From JBCBKP01 sp038521625 (GTDB taxonomy: Bacteria > Planctomycetota > Phycisphaerae > Phycisphaerales > UBA1924): 64,000 nt of DNA. The DNA lies in contig JBCBKP010000019.1 in NCBI GenBank assembly GCA_038521625.1, positions 1-64,000 of the forward strand, read 5' to 3'. Numbering within the stretch: the first letter of the stretch is position 1; each line of letters begins with the position of its first letter. Made by a program: the position numbers and the translations under genes. This document shows, piece by piece, positions 37,830 to 45,829 of the stretch. The notes below the pieces were generated by a model that worked only from the letters and a program-made list of their open reading frames with translations, had not been told where the DNA came from and did no database searches.

Positions 37830-38548
37830 CGCGACCAGTTCCCGTCGGCGTCGGGCTCGAGCCCGACCGACCGCATCAGCTGCAGGTCCTGCTCGCGCGA
37901 CCACTCGATCCGCTCGCCGGTCTCGATCGACCGCCGGACCGCATTGACCCATCGCTCGAACGTCGGCGTGAGCAGTGGGTTTTTGTTTGGGTTATGCTTG
38001 TGTTCTTGGGCTTCGAGAACCGCGTCTTGTTGGGGAATCGATTGGTAGATGTGGCGGTACATCGCGACCGCGCAGCCGGTCCGCTCCGAGCCGGCCGCGC
38101 AGTGCACCAGCACCGGCTGTCGGGCCTCAGACGCCATGATCCGGAGCACGGTGACGTAGTGGTTCGGATCGCCGGTGGCGTCGCCGGAGAGGTCGAGGGC
38201 CACCCTCTCGACCCCCAGAGCGTCGGCCGTGGCCTGGGCGCGGGCCTCCTCGGGCGTACCCGGCTCGTGCGCGCCCAGGTCGACGATCGTGCGGATCCCG
38301 TGCGCCCGGACGACCCGCCGCGTGGCGGCTGGGGTCAGCTCCCCGGAGCGATAGACGGCGCCCTCGACCACGACGCCGAAGTTCTTGGGGAACAGGTTCG
38401 GGGCGAGGCTCTGATCCCAGAACCAGACCGCACCGCCGACGGTGAGTCCGATCACGAGCGCGTTCCGCGCGAATCTCGACCAGCTCCACGCGCGCGGGGC
38501 CGGAACCTCATGAGGGGCCTTGTCCTCGGACGATCGGTCGTTTGGCAC
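37826..38548 (-). CDS. membrane-anchored dual-specificity/tyrosine phosphatase-like protein
   Basis: A 240-residue protein with one hydrophobic segment near the N-terminus (NALVIGLTVGGAVWFW) and a soluble phosphatase domain. The active-site motif C(X)5R-T is visible as HCAAGSERTG, and IRTIVDLGAHEPGTPEE resembles the conserved general-acid side of DSP/PTP-like enzymes. Such domains hydrolyse phosphoprotein, phospholipid or polyprenyl phosphate substrates. The chosen start is GTG 38548, 43 bases from the divergent recR; a longer frame overlapping recR is unlikely. The coupling to a polyprenyl-phosphate-sugar glycosyltransferase suggests an envelope role, possibly a lipid phosphatase, but that is inference. 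Confidence 0.8.
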   Translation of the reverse strand: MPNDRSSEDKAPHEVPAPRAWSWSRFARNALVIGLTVGGAVWFWDQSLAPNLFPKNFGVVVEGAVYRSGELTPAATRRVVRAHGIRTIVDLGAHEPGTPEEARAQATADALGVERVALDLSGDATGDPNHYVTVLRIMASEARQPVLVHCAAGSERTGCAVAMYRHIYQSIPQQDAVLEAQEHKHNPNKNPLLTPTFERWVNAVRRSIETGERIEWSREQDLQLMRSVGLEPDADGNWSR

Positions 38549-38591
38549 GCAAGATGCTAAGGGACGGAGATCCGCGTTGCTAGAGTCACCG

Positions 38592-39275
38592 GTGGCGGAG
38601 CCACCCAGACAGCAAGGGCCGAGCAGGCCGCCCGCCGGATCGGACGGTGGTGCTGCGTATCCCGAGCCTGTGCAGAGGCTTATGGCGGAGCTCTGCAAGC
38701 TCCCGGGCATCGGTCGGCGCTCCGCCGAGCGGCTGATCTTCCATGTCCTAAAGGCGCCGGCCGACGAGGTCGACCGTCTGGCTCGCTCGCTCGATGACAC
38801 CAAGTCGGGCGTTCGACACTGCGACGTCTGCTACAACCTCTCCGAGAGATCGCGTTGCCGGATCTGCGAGGACCCCGAGCGAGATCGTTCGCGGGTGCTC
38901 GTGGTCGAGCAGCCGAGAGACCTGATCGCGATCGAGCAGACCGGGCAGTACCGCGGGCTCTACCACGTGCTGATGGGCCGGCTGAGCCCGCTGGACGGGA
39001 TCGGCCCCGACGAGCTGACGGTCGACGCGCTGCTGGACCGGGTCCGCGACCCGAGCAAGCAGCCGGGCGGGGTGGGCGTCGAGGAGATCGTCCTCGGGCT
39101 GAACCCGACGCTCGAGGGCGACGGGACGGCGCTGTACGTCAAGGAGCGGCTCGACGAACTCGGCTCGGGCGTCACCGTCACGCGCCTCGCGCGCGGTCTG
39201 CCCTCGGGCGGCTCGCTCGAGATGATGAACAAGGCGGTCCTGGCCGACGCGCTCGCGGGCCGGCGCACGCTGTAG
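38592..39275 (+). CDS. recR: recombination mediator RecR
   Basis: Encodes the ring-forming RecR, which with RecO (and RecF) loads RecA at gaps. The 227-residue protein has a helix-hairpin-helix (LPGIGRRSAERLIFHVL) and a four-cysteine zinc finger (HCDVCYNL...CRIC). A Toprim domain follows (VLVVEQPRDLIAIEQ, GPDELTVDALLDRV), then a C-terminal Walker-B-like end. The GTG at 38592 was chosen because the RecR-type N-terminus (EPVQRLMAELCKLPGIG) is preceded by no better start. That leaves a Pro-rich extension of about 25 residues beyond typical RecR, so the true start is uncertain. rpoN follows 12 bases later and is probably co-transcribed. Confidence 0.93.
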   Translation: MAEPPRQQGPSRPPAGSDGGAAYPEPVQRLMAELCKLPGIGRRSAERLIFHVLKAPADEVDRLARSLDDTKSGVRHCDVCYNLSERSRCRICEDPERDRSRVLVVEQPRDLIAIEQTGQYRGLYHVLMGRLSPLDGIGPDELTVDALLDRVRDPSKQPGGVGVEEIVLGLNPTLEGDGTALYVKERLDELGSGVTVTRLARGLPSGGSLEMMNKAVLADALAGRRTL

Positions 39276-39287
39276 GGGAGGAGAGCC

Positions 39288-40892
39288 ATGCGGTTCGACA
39301 CCTCACAGCAGATGCGCATGGGCCAGCAGATGAAGCTGGCGCCGCGGATGATCCAATCGATGGAGATCCTCCAGATGCCGCTCGCGGAGCTGGAGGAGCG
39401 GATCGAGCAGGAGCTGGCGAGCAACCCGACGCTCGAGCTCGCCGAGCTCGAGCCCGACGCCGAGCAGCGCAACGGGCTGGGCGACGAGGGCGAGGCCAAC
39501 CCGGACGGCGAGCTCGATCTTGGTGAGCGCGACGCGACCGACGATTTCGCGCGGCTCGACGAATTCGAGACCGACAACCCGCACGCCGCGGAGAACGCGT
39601 TCGACGAGGACCGCCCGCGCGAGACCATCGACTGGCGCGCCGAGGGATCGCGGAGCCTCTCACGCTTGGCGGGCGAGCCGGACGCGCGGGCGGAGATGAT
39701 GGCCTCGGCGCCGGACCGCGGCGAGAGCCTGCACGAGCAGCTGCTGAAGCAGTGGGGCGTGGTCGACGTCGTCGAGTTCCTGCGACCGCTCGGCGCGGTG
39801 CTGATCGGCTACCTCGACGACGACGGCTACCTCAGGACGCCGCTGGAGGAGATCGCCGAGAAGGCGACCAAGCCCTCCGAGGTGAACGGGCGCGGCTGGC
39901 CCCCGGCGATCGACGACCTGGAGCTGGCGCTGAAGGCGATCCAGCTGCTGCTCGAGCCCGCGGGCGTCGGAGCACGCGATGCGCGCGAGTGCCTGCTGCT
40001 GCAGCTCGACGCGCAGCTCGACCTCGCCGACGGCGGGCTCTCGGGCGCGAGCGACCGCGACGAGCGGCTGATTGCGCCCTCGGACACGGTCCGGATCTCC
40101 CGGACGCTCGTCGAGTCGCACTTCGAGGACCTGATGAACAACCGGCTGCCGAAGATCGCCGAGCGGTCTGGGCTCGGGCTCGGTGAGATCCGCGAGGGGA
40201 TCGAGGCGCTGCGCCGTCTCAGCCTGGCGCCGGCGCGCCGACTCGAGCAGACCCGCGCCGAGCCGGTCATGCCGGACGTGATCGTCGAGTACGACGAGGC
40301 GGAAGACCGCTACATCGCGTACATGAACGACGCGCGGATGCCGAACCTGCGGATCAACCGCGAGTACGCACTGCTGACGCGCGACGAGCACATGTCGACG
40401 CGCGACAAGGACTTCATCAAGACCAATCTCTCGAACGCGCAGTGGCTGATGGACGCGGTCGAGCAGCGTCGCGGCACGCTGCTGCGGGTGGTCAACGCGG
40501 TCCTCGTCGAGCAGCGCGACTACCTCGACCACGGGCCCGAGGCGCTCCGCCCGCTGCCGATGACCCAGGTCGCCGAGCGGCTGGGCGTGCATGTCGCGAC
40601 GGTGAGCCGCGCGGTCTCGGACAAGCACCTGATGACGCCCCGCGGGGTCATCGCCCTGCGGAGCTTCTTCACCGGCGGGCTCTCGACCGAGGGCGGCGAG
40701 GACCTGAGCTACGACGCTGTGAAGGCGGCGCTCAAGGAAGTGATCGAGCAGGAGAACAAGGCCAAGCCGCTGAGCGACGAGTCCATCGTCAAGGCCATGA
40801 AGGAGCGGGGGATCGAGATCGCCCGCCGGACGGTCGCCAAGTACCGCTCGCAGCTCGGTATTCCCTCGGCGCGGCTCCGCAAGCAGTTCTGA
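39288..40892 (+). CDS. rpoN: RNA polymerase sigma-54 factor RpoN
   Basis: Encodes the 534-residue sigma-54 factor, which recognises -24/-12 promoters and needs AAA+ enhancer-binding activators. The N-terminal Gln- and Leu-rich region I is clear (QQMRMGQQMKLAPRMIQS, EILQMPLAELEERI). Acidic region II follows (about 50-110). The core-binding and DNA-binding domains come next, and the RpoN box ARRTVAKYR lies at about 512-520, close to the C-terminus. A strong AGGGGAGGAG precedes the ATG. No enhancer-binding activator gene and no clear -24/-12 promoter were recognised in the window, so its targets here are unknown. Confidence 0.97.
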   Translation: MRFDTSQQMRMGQQMKLAPRMIQSMEILQMPLAELEERIEQELASNPTLELAELEPDAEQRNGLGDEGEANPDGELDLGERDATDDFARLDEFETDNPHAAENAFDEDRPRETIDWRAEGSRSLSRLAGEPDARAEMMASAPDRGESLHEQLLKQWGVVDVVEFLRPLGAVLIGYLDDDGYLRTPLEEIAEKATKPSEVNGRGWPPAIDDLELALKAIQLLLEPAGVGARDARECLLLQLDAQLDLADGGLSGASDRDERLIAPSDTVRISRTLVESHFEDLMNNRLPKIAERSGLGLGEIREGIEALRRLSLAPARRLEQTRAEPVMPDVIVEYDEAEDRYIAYMNDARMPNLRINREYALLTRDEHMSTRDKDFIKTNLSNAQWLMDAVEQRRGTLLRVVNAVLVEQRDYLDHGPEALRPLPMTQVAERLGVHVATVSRAVSDKHLMTPRGVIALRSFFTGGLSTEGGEDLSYDAVKAALKEVIEQENKAKPLSDESIVKAMKERGIEIARRTVAKYRSQLGIPSARLRKQF

Positions 40893-40999
40893 TCCGGTTC
40901 GGCGCGGACGCCCGGCCCGCGGGAAGCATTGCTAGCCTGAGCGCGTTGCTCCGTCGGCGGACGCCCGCGCGGGGCTCCGAACGCCGGGAGTGCCGTCGG

Positions 41000-42547
41000 A
41001 TGGCCGGTCGCAGCGGATCGAATGGGTCGCGAGGGAGCCCGCGTCCGGGGGGGCGCCGGGTCCGGGGTCGCGGCATGCTGCCGCTGATCAGCACGCGCGG
41101 GACGCTCATCGCTGCGGCGGTCGTCGTCCAGGCTGTCGTGCTCGCGGCGGGCTGGTTCGCGACGTTCCGGATCATCAGGGGCGAGTTCGCGCGCGTCATC
41201 GAGGGCCGCGTGCTCGATCAGAACGCCGACGAGGCCGAGAAGATCAAGGCACGCCTGCCGACCGACATCGGCGAGGGCGTCGAGTACGGCGACGACCGCT
41301 GGGAGCAGCTCCAGGAGGTCATCGCCTCGACCGACGAGTTCACGAACCTCCCGGCCGGCGGCTTCGCCTGCCTGATCGGGCCCGACGGCAACATCCTGTG
41401 CCACCCTGACATCGAGCGCGACCCGTTCCTCCGCACGGTGAACCTGGGCGCCAAGACCCTGCTCGTCGGTGATCCGGAGATGCCCGACAGCATCCGGATC
41501 GACGAACTCGAGATGAACGGCGCGATCGACAGCGGGCGTGTCGAGTTCGCGATCGACGATTTTCACTACGTCGCGACGAACCAGATCCCGGGCAGCGACC
41601 TGCGGCTGCTCGTCCATCAGCCGGTCAAGGACTTGGTCCGGGTCGGGCGCGAGAAGACCTCGCAGATCGCGGTGCTGGCGGGCGTGGCGATCGTGCCCGT
41701 GCTGGCGATCAGCGCGGGCGGGCTCGGGTTCCTGCTCCGCCGGTACGACTCCGTGCACGAGCGGCTGAACCAGAAGATGACCGAGAACCTGCAGATCGCG
41801 CAGCGGGTCCAGCGGGCGTCCCTGCCGAGATCGCTGCCGACGGTCGCCGGCTTCGACATCGCGGCGTGGACCGAGCCGGCGGACGAGACCGGGGGCGACA
41901 CCTACGACGTCGTCGGCATGGAGCCGATCGACGACGGCACGGTCGCGCTGCACGAGGAGGGCGAGGCGGCCCGGGTGGGGTTCCTGCTCGCCGACGCGAG
42001 CGGCCACGGGATCGGGCCGGCGCTCGTCGCGACGCAGCTGCACGCGCTGACCCGCATGGCCGCGCGGCTCGGGCGCGACGTCTGGGACTCGGTCCGGTTC
42101 GTCAACGACCAGCTCTCGGGCCACCTGCCCCAGGGGCACTTCGTGACGGCGTGGATGGCGGTGCTCGACCGCGACTCGGGCGTGCTACGCACGGTCAGCG
42201 CGGGGCAGGGCCCGCTTCTCTGGTACCACGCGGGGTCGGGCGAGATCGAGACGCTCTTCGCCGATCTGCCTCCGCTCGGCATCCTCGACCGGGCGCCGGT
42301 CTTCGCGACCCGGGAGCTCACGCTCGAGCCCGGCGACGTATTCGTGGTGGCGTCCGACGGGTTCTTCGAGGCGCGGTCGCCGGACGGCGAGCTGTTCGGC
42401 GACGACCGCGTGGTGGAGCTGCTCCGCGGCTCGGCCGGGCGGCCCGCATCGCAGGTCGGGGCCGAGCTCCGCGACGCCGTGGACGCGCACGCCGCCGGCG
42501 TTCGCGCCGACGACCGCACGATCGTGGTCATCAAGCGGACGGCATGA
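41000..42547 (+). CDS. membrane-bound SpoIIE/RsbU-type PP2C serine phosphatase
   Basis: A protein of about 515 residues (ATG 41000, GGGAG upstream; ATG 41075 is an alternative). It has two membrane segments (about 35-55 and 224-246) flanking a periplasmic sensor region of about 170 residues of Cache-like size. A short linker and a PP2C-type phosphatase domain follow. The metal-binding and catalytic motifs are all present: GGDTYD (298-303), ADASGHGIGPAL, SAGQGPLL, SDGFFE and DDRTIVVI. Family members dephosphorylate anti-anti-sigma factors in partner-switching cascades. No anti-sigma or STAS protein is encoded beside it. It follows rpoN by 107 bases; a link with sigma-54 control is not established. 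Confidence 0.88.
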   Translation: MAGRSGSNGSRGSPRPGGRRVRGRGMLPLISTRGTLIAAAVVVQAVVLAAGWFATFRIIRGEFARVIEGRVLDQNADEAEKIKARLPTDIGEGVEYGDDRWEQLQEVIASTDEFTNLPAGGFACLIGPDGNILCHPDIERDPFLRTVNLGAKTLLVGDPEMPDSIRIDELEMNGAIDSGRVEFAIDDFHYVATNQIPGSDLRLLVHQPVKDLVRVGREKTSQIAVLAGVAIVPVLAISAGGLGFLLRRYDSVHERLNQKMTENLQIAQRVQRASLPRSLPTVAGFDIAAWTEPADETGGDTYDVVGMEPIDDGTVALHEEGEAARVGFLLADASGHGIGPALVATQLHALTRMAARLGRDVWDSVRFVNDQLSGHLPQGHFVTAWMAVLDRDSGVLRTVSAGQGPLLWYHAGSGEIETLFADLPPLGILDRAPVFATRELTLEPGDVFVVASDGFFEARSPDGELFGDDRVVELLRGSAGRPASQVGAELRDAVDAHAAGVRADDRTIVVIKRTA

Positions 42548-42590
42548 CACCGGGCCGCAACCCGTCGGGGCGGCGGCGCGCGCGAAGTCC

Positions 42591-44066
42591 TCAATCCGAG
42601 CAGCCGGAGAAGTAGTACGAGACGAACGCGGAGACGTCGGCCTGTGTCCCGACGTCGACGGGCGGGGCGAGGGCGGCGATGGGGCCGTAGCCGGTGAAGA
42701 AGAGCTCGACGAACCGGGCGACGTCGGTCTGGCTCATGATCCCGAACGGCGCGGCGAGGTCGCCGGGGTTGCATCCGACCCGGTCGAGCTCGAGATCGAA
42801 CGAGAACGGCCCGTCGGGCCGACGGCCCTCGACAATCAGGTAGTAGACCCCGGGCGGGTAGAAGCCGAGCGGGATGGTCCTCTCATCGACGCTCGGGTAG
42901 TCGACGACGGTGAGCGGGCCGTCGAGCGCCGGGCCCACGACCGTCGGGTTCTCGTTCATGAACTCGGGCGGGAGATCGAGGGACGCGTCCTGGGTGATCG
43001 CGATGTTCTCGGTCAGGACGAAGAAGGCCGGGTCGTTGCGCGACTCGAGCGGCTCGGGGTCGACGATCGAGAGGTCCGAGGCGATCTGCAGCGTGAAGCA
43101 GTAGTGGTACTCGTTGCCGTCGCCGAACGCGAGTTCGTCGCCGAGTGGTTGGATCCTCTGGACGATGCCCTCGGCGTCTCTGTAGCCGCGGACAAAGCTG
43201 GCGCGCCGTCCCTGGGGGGCGCCGAGCGTGCCCTCGGAGCCGCGGTCGTCGACGGTCGTCTGCGTGAAGCTCCGGGACTCTGTCAGGACGAACCCCTCGT
43301 TGATCGGGACGGTGCCGGCGATCGCGGGGCGCTCGATCACGATGTCGAAGTCGGATGGCGGCAGCAAGACAGGCGGGCCGAACCGTCGGTCGGCCGTGAC
43401 GTAGTACGTCACGCGAGCGTTGCCCTTGAGGTTGAGATCGGGCACCATCCCCGCAAACCGGCCGGTCTCATCAACCGATGTCAGCGCATCGAGCGATTGG
43501 CTGCCGGCGAACTGACCCCCGAAGTACGACGCGAACTCCACGCCACGCCCGTCGGTAGATGGGTTCGGCGAGTTCTCGAACTGTCCGGTATCTCCGATCA
43601 GAACGAAGTCGTACCCGGATTCTGTCACCCCGTTGCCGACGCGGTTGACGATCGAGACCTGCGCGAACGTTGGGTCGGGCGTGGCGCCGGCATCGAACCG
43701 AAACGCCCAGACCGCGTCCTGGCCCGTAAGGAACTGCCCGGAGGCGAATAAATCATCCCGACGCCCGTAGGTAATAAGGTCCCTGAGAAACTCCCTGTCT
43801 ATGTCCGCCATCGCCGTGAGTGAGACGAATGCGGGGAATTCGCCCGGGCCGGTCTCCGGCAGGACGACCGGGCTCAGGCCGATCGGCAGCGTTGGGTCGA
43901 GACGGTTGTCCTGCCCCTCAAACAGATTGCGCTCGAACTCGGTGCCGTTCCAGAAGAAGTCCACGGGCAGCAGCGGGGCAGACCCGTTGGTCGGGCCGCC
44001 GAACGGCTGCGCGACTGCGGGCGTGGCGAGGCCGCAGGCGGCGATCGCGATCGGTCTCAGAAGCAC
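42591..44066 (-). CDS. secreted protein of an undescribed paralogous family with GC-type dockerin (member 1)
   Basis: A 491-residue exported protein starting at GTG 44066 with GAGGAG; the signal peptide ends near TPAVAQ. The body has a conserved block shared with the genes at 44161 and 47804: PVDFFW near the start, then PGEFPAFVSL, RRDDLFASGQFL, AVWAFRFDAGA, FVLIGDTGQF, GGQFAG and PQGRRASFVRGYRDAEGI. I recognise no known domain or catalytic signature; it looks like a beta-sandwich or propeller of an uncharacterised family. The module (CNPGDLAAPFG...FSGCSD) ends the protein. It ends convergently with the PP2C phosphatase (43 bases). Confidence 0.8.
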   Translation of the reverse strand: MLLRPIAIAACGLATPAVAQPFGGPTNGSAPLLPVDFFWNGTEFERNLFEGQDNRLDPTLPIGLSPVVLPETGPGEFPAFVSLTAMADIDREFLRDLITYGRRDDLFASGQFLTGQDAVWAFRFDAGATPDPTFAQVSIVNRVGNGVTESGYDFVLIGDTGQFENSPNPSTDGRGVEFASYFGGQFAGSQSLDALTSVDETGRFAGMVPDLNLKGNARVTYYVTADRRFGPPVLLPPSDFDIVIERPAIAGTVPINEGFVLTESRSFTQTTVDDRGSEGTLGAPQGRRASFVRGYRDAEGIVQRIQPLGDELAFGDGNEYHYCFTLQIASDLSIVDPEPLESRNDPAFFVLTENIAITQDASLDLPPEFMNENPTVVGPALDGPLTVVDYPSVDERTIPLGFYPPGVYYLIVEGRRPDGPFSFDLELDRVGCNPGDLAAPFGIMSQTDVARFVELFFTGYGPIAALAPPVDVGTQADVSAFVSYYFSGCSD

Positions 44067-44160
44067 GGCGTTCTCCTCTCGTGGACGGCCCCGCCAGCCC
44101 AACGGGGCCCGGAATCCGAAGCCCCCGGCACGCCCTTCGGCGCGGCGGAGATCGAGTCTG

Positions 44161-45642
44161 TCAGTCCGTCGGGCAGCCCGAGAAGAAGAAGCTGAGGAAC
44201 GAGTTCACGGTGCCGCTGCTGACCACGTCGAACGGCGGGCCGTACGCAGCCACGATCGGGTCGTTCGCGAAGAACCGGCGCACGAAGTCTTCGACGTCGG
44301 TCTGGCTCAACACGCCGAAGGGCGCCGCGAGGTCGCCCGGGTTGCACGCGACCGGCTCGACATCGAGATCGAACTCGAAGCTCCCGAGCGCGTTGCCCTC
44401 GACGATGAGGTGATAGATGCCGGCGGGGACCTCGCCGAGATCGGCATCCGGCAATTCCTGCCCCGGCTGGAGAAAGTTGTTTCTGAGCGCGATCACGGCG
44501 ATGGGTTGGTCGATGACCGGGCCGATGATTGGGTCACCACTGACGACGAAGCCGGGAGGGAACTCGAACTCGACATCCTGTGCGATCGAGACATCGCCGG
44601 CCAGGACGAAGAACAACGGATCATTGACGCGTTCGCCCGGCAGCGGGTCGACGGCCCTCAACCTCGAGGCGATCGGCAAGCGGAATCGATAGGTGAACTC
44701 GTTGCTCTCCGCGACCAATTCCCGGCGCGCGCTGTTGACGACGCCCTCGATGATGCCTTCGGCATCGCGGTAGCCGAGCACGAAACTCGCGCGGCGGCCC
44801 TGCGGGTCCGCGAGCGTGCCGGGCGAGCTGATGTCGTCGAGCGTGCTCCCGGCGAGCCGGACAGATTCGCTCAGCGAGCCGAGGTCCTCGTTGATCGGCA
44901 GGCTGTCGGCAACGGCCGGCCTCGAGATCCGCAGTTCGAGGTCGAACGGGAGCTCGGGCTCGTTCTGCGCGGCGAAGAGCGTGTCGACCGCGACGTAGTA
45001 GGTGATGACCTCATCGCTGATCGCGTTCCGATCGACGATCTCCCCGATTGTCTGCGAACCTGTCAGCGCCGAGACGCCGTCCAGGGCGACCGGGCCGACG
45101 AAAGATCCCCCAAGGAACGATCGCTCCTCGGTCGCTCGGCCATCGGTCGGCGGATCTGGAGAATCATCGAACTCACCCGTGTCGCCGATCAGGACGTACT
45201 CAATGGTCCGCTCCTGACCCTCGACCAGAAGTCGGTCGAAGACCTGCGCATTCAGTCTGGTCACCACCGGGTTCCCGAGATCATCCGTTGCTCCCGCGTC
45301 GAGGCGGAACGCGAAAACTCCGTCCGGTCCGGGAAGCAGCAACCCCGAGGCGAAGAAGCCGTCGCGTCGCTGATACGCCAAGAGATCATCCGATCGACCG
45401 GCGTTGTCCCCCGCGATGAAGAGTCGAACAAGCGCGGGAAACTCCCCCGGCTCCGTACGCGGGATCTCGACGGTCGTGAGCCCGGGCGGGAGCTCGCTCG
45501 CCGACGGATCCGGGTTCGGAACGAAGCCCGACCCGTCGAAGTAGAAATCCACGGGGAAGAACCCCGACTGTGCCCCGGCGGCTCCGGCGAACGCCGAGAC
45601 AGCCAGAGCGACCGACCAGCCGCGTGTACTGGGAAACTTCAT
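44161..45642 (-). CDS. secreted protein of an undescribed paralogous family with GC-type dockerin (member 2)
   Basis: A 493-residue exported protein (ATG 45642, signal ending near GAAGAQ). It shares with members 1 and 3 the opening FFPVDFYFDGSGF, the core PGEFPALVRLF, QRRDGFFASGLLLP, VFAFRLDAGA, YVLIGDTGEF and PQGRRASFVLGYRDAEGI, and the lead-in to the tail EPVACNPGDLAAPFG. The GC-type module ends FFFSGCPTD. In its second repeat the usual SQADV is SSGTV, the only copy that has lost the second conserved Asp in that repeat. Members 1 and 2 are adjacent and the same size, so they are likely a tandem duplication. Function unknown. Confidence 0.8.
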   Translation of the reverse strand: MKFPSTRGWSVALAVSAFAGAAGAQSGFFPVDFYFDGSGFVPNPDPSASELPPGLTTVEIPRTEPGEFPALVRLFIAGDNAGRSDDLLAYQRRDGFFASGLLLPGPDGVFAFRLDAGATDDLGNPVVTRLNAQVFDRLLVEGQERTIEYVLIGDTGEFDDSPDPPTDGRATEERSFLGGSFVGPVALDGVSALTGSQTIGEIVDRNAISDEVITYYVAVDTLFAAQNEPELPFDLELRISRPAVADSLPINEDLGSLSESVRLAGSTLDDISSPGTLADPQGRRASFVLGYRDAEGIIEGVVNSARRELVAESNEFTYRFRLPIASRLRAVDPLPGERVNDPLFFVLAGDVSIAQDVEFEFPPGFVVSGDPIIGPVIDQPIAVIALRNNFLQPGQELPDADLGEVPAGIYHLIVEGNALGSFEFDLDVEPVACNPGDLAAPFGVLSQTDVEDFVRRFFANDPIVAAYGPPFDVVSSGTVNSFLSFFFSGCPTD

Positions 45643-45772
45643 GATTCCTGCCCCTTCGCAATCAATCGGGCGTGGAGGACGCCCCGTGACCCCTGTCGTG
45701 CGCCGAGCGGCGCGTCGCGCGTCGAACGACGCTCGGTCAACCGTTACGACCGCGCAGCGCGTCGGTTCCGGG

Positions 45773-45796
45773 AGATCGCGCGTGTAAGCGCGATCT
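45773..45796. other. 9-bp hairpin between permease and dockerin gene
   Basis: agatcgcgc/gcgcgatct with a 6-base loop lies between the permease stop (45830) and the next minus-strand start (45642). It has no poly-T on the minus strand, so it is a weak candidate for a terminator or RNA-stability element. Confidence 0.35.
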
Positions 45797-45829
45797 TCTT
45801 CCTCGGGGCTCTCGGCGGTGGGGGAAGCC

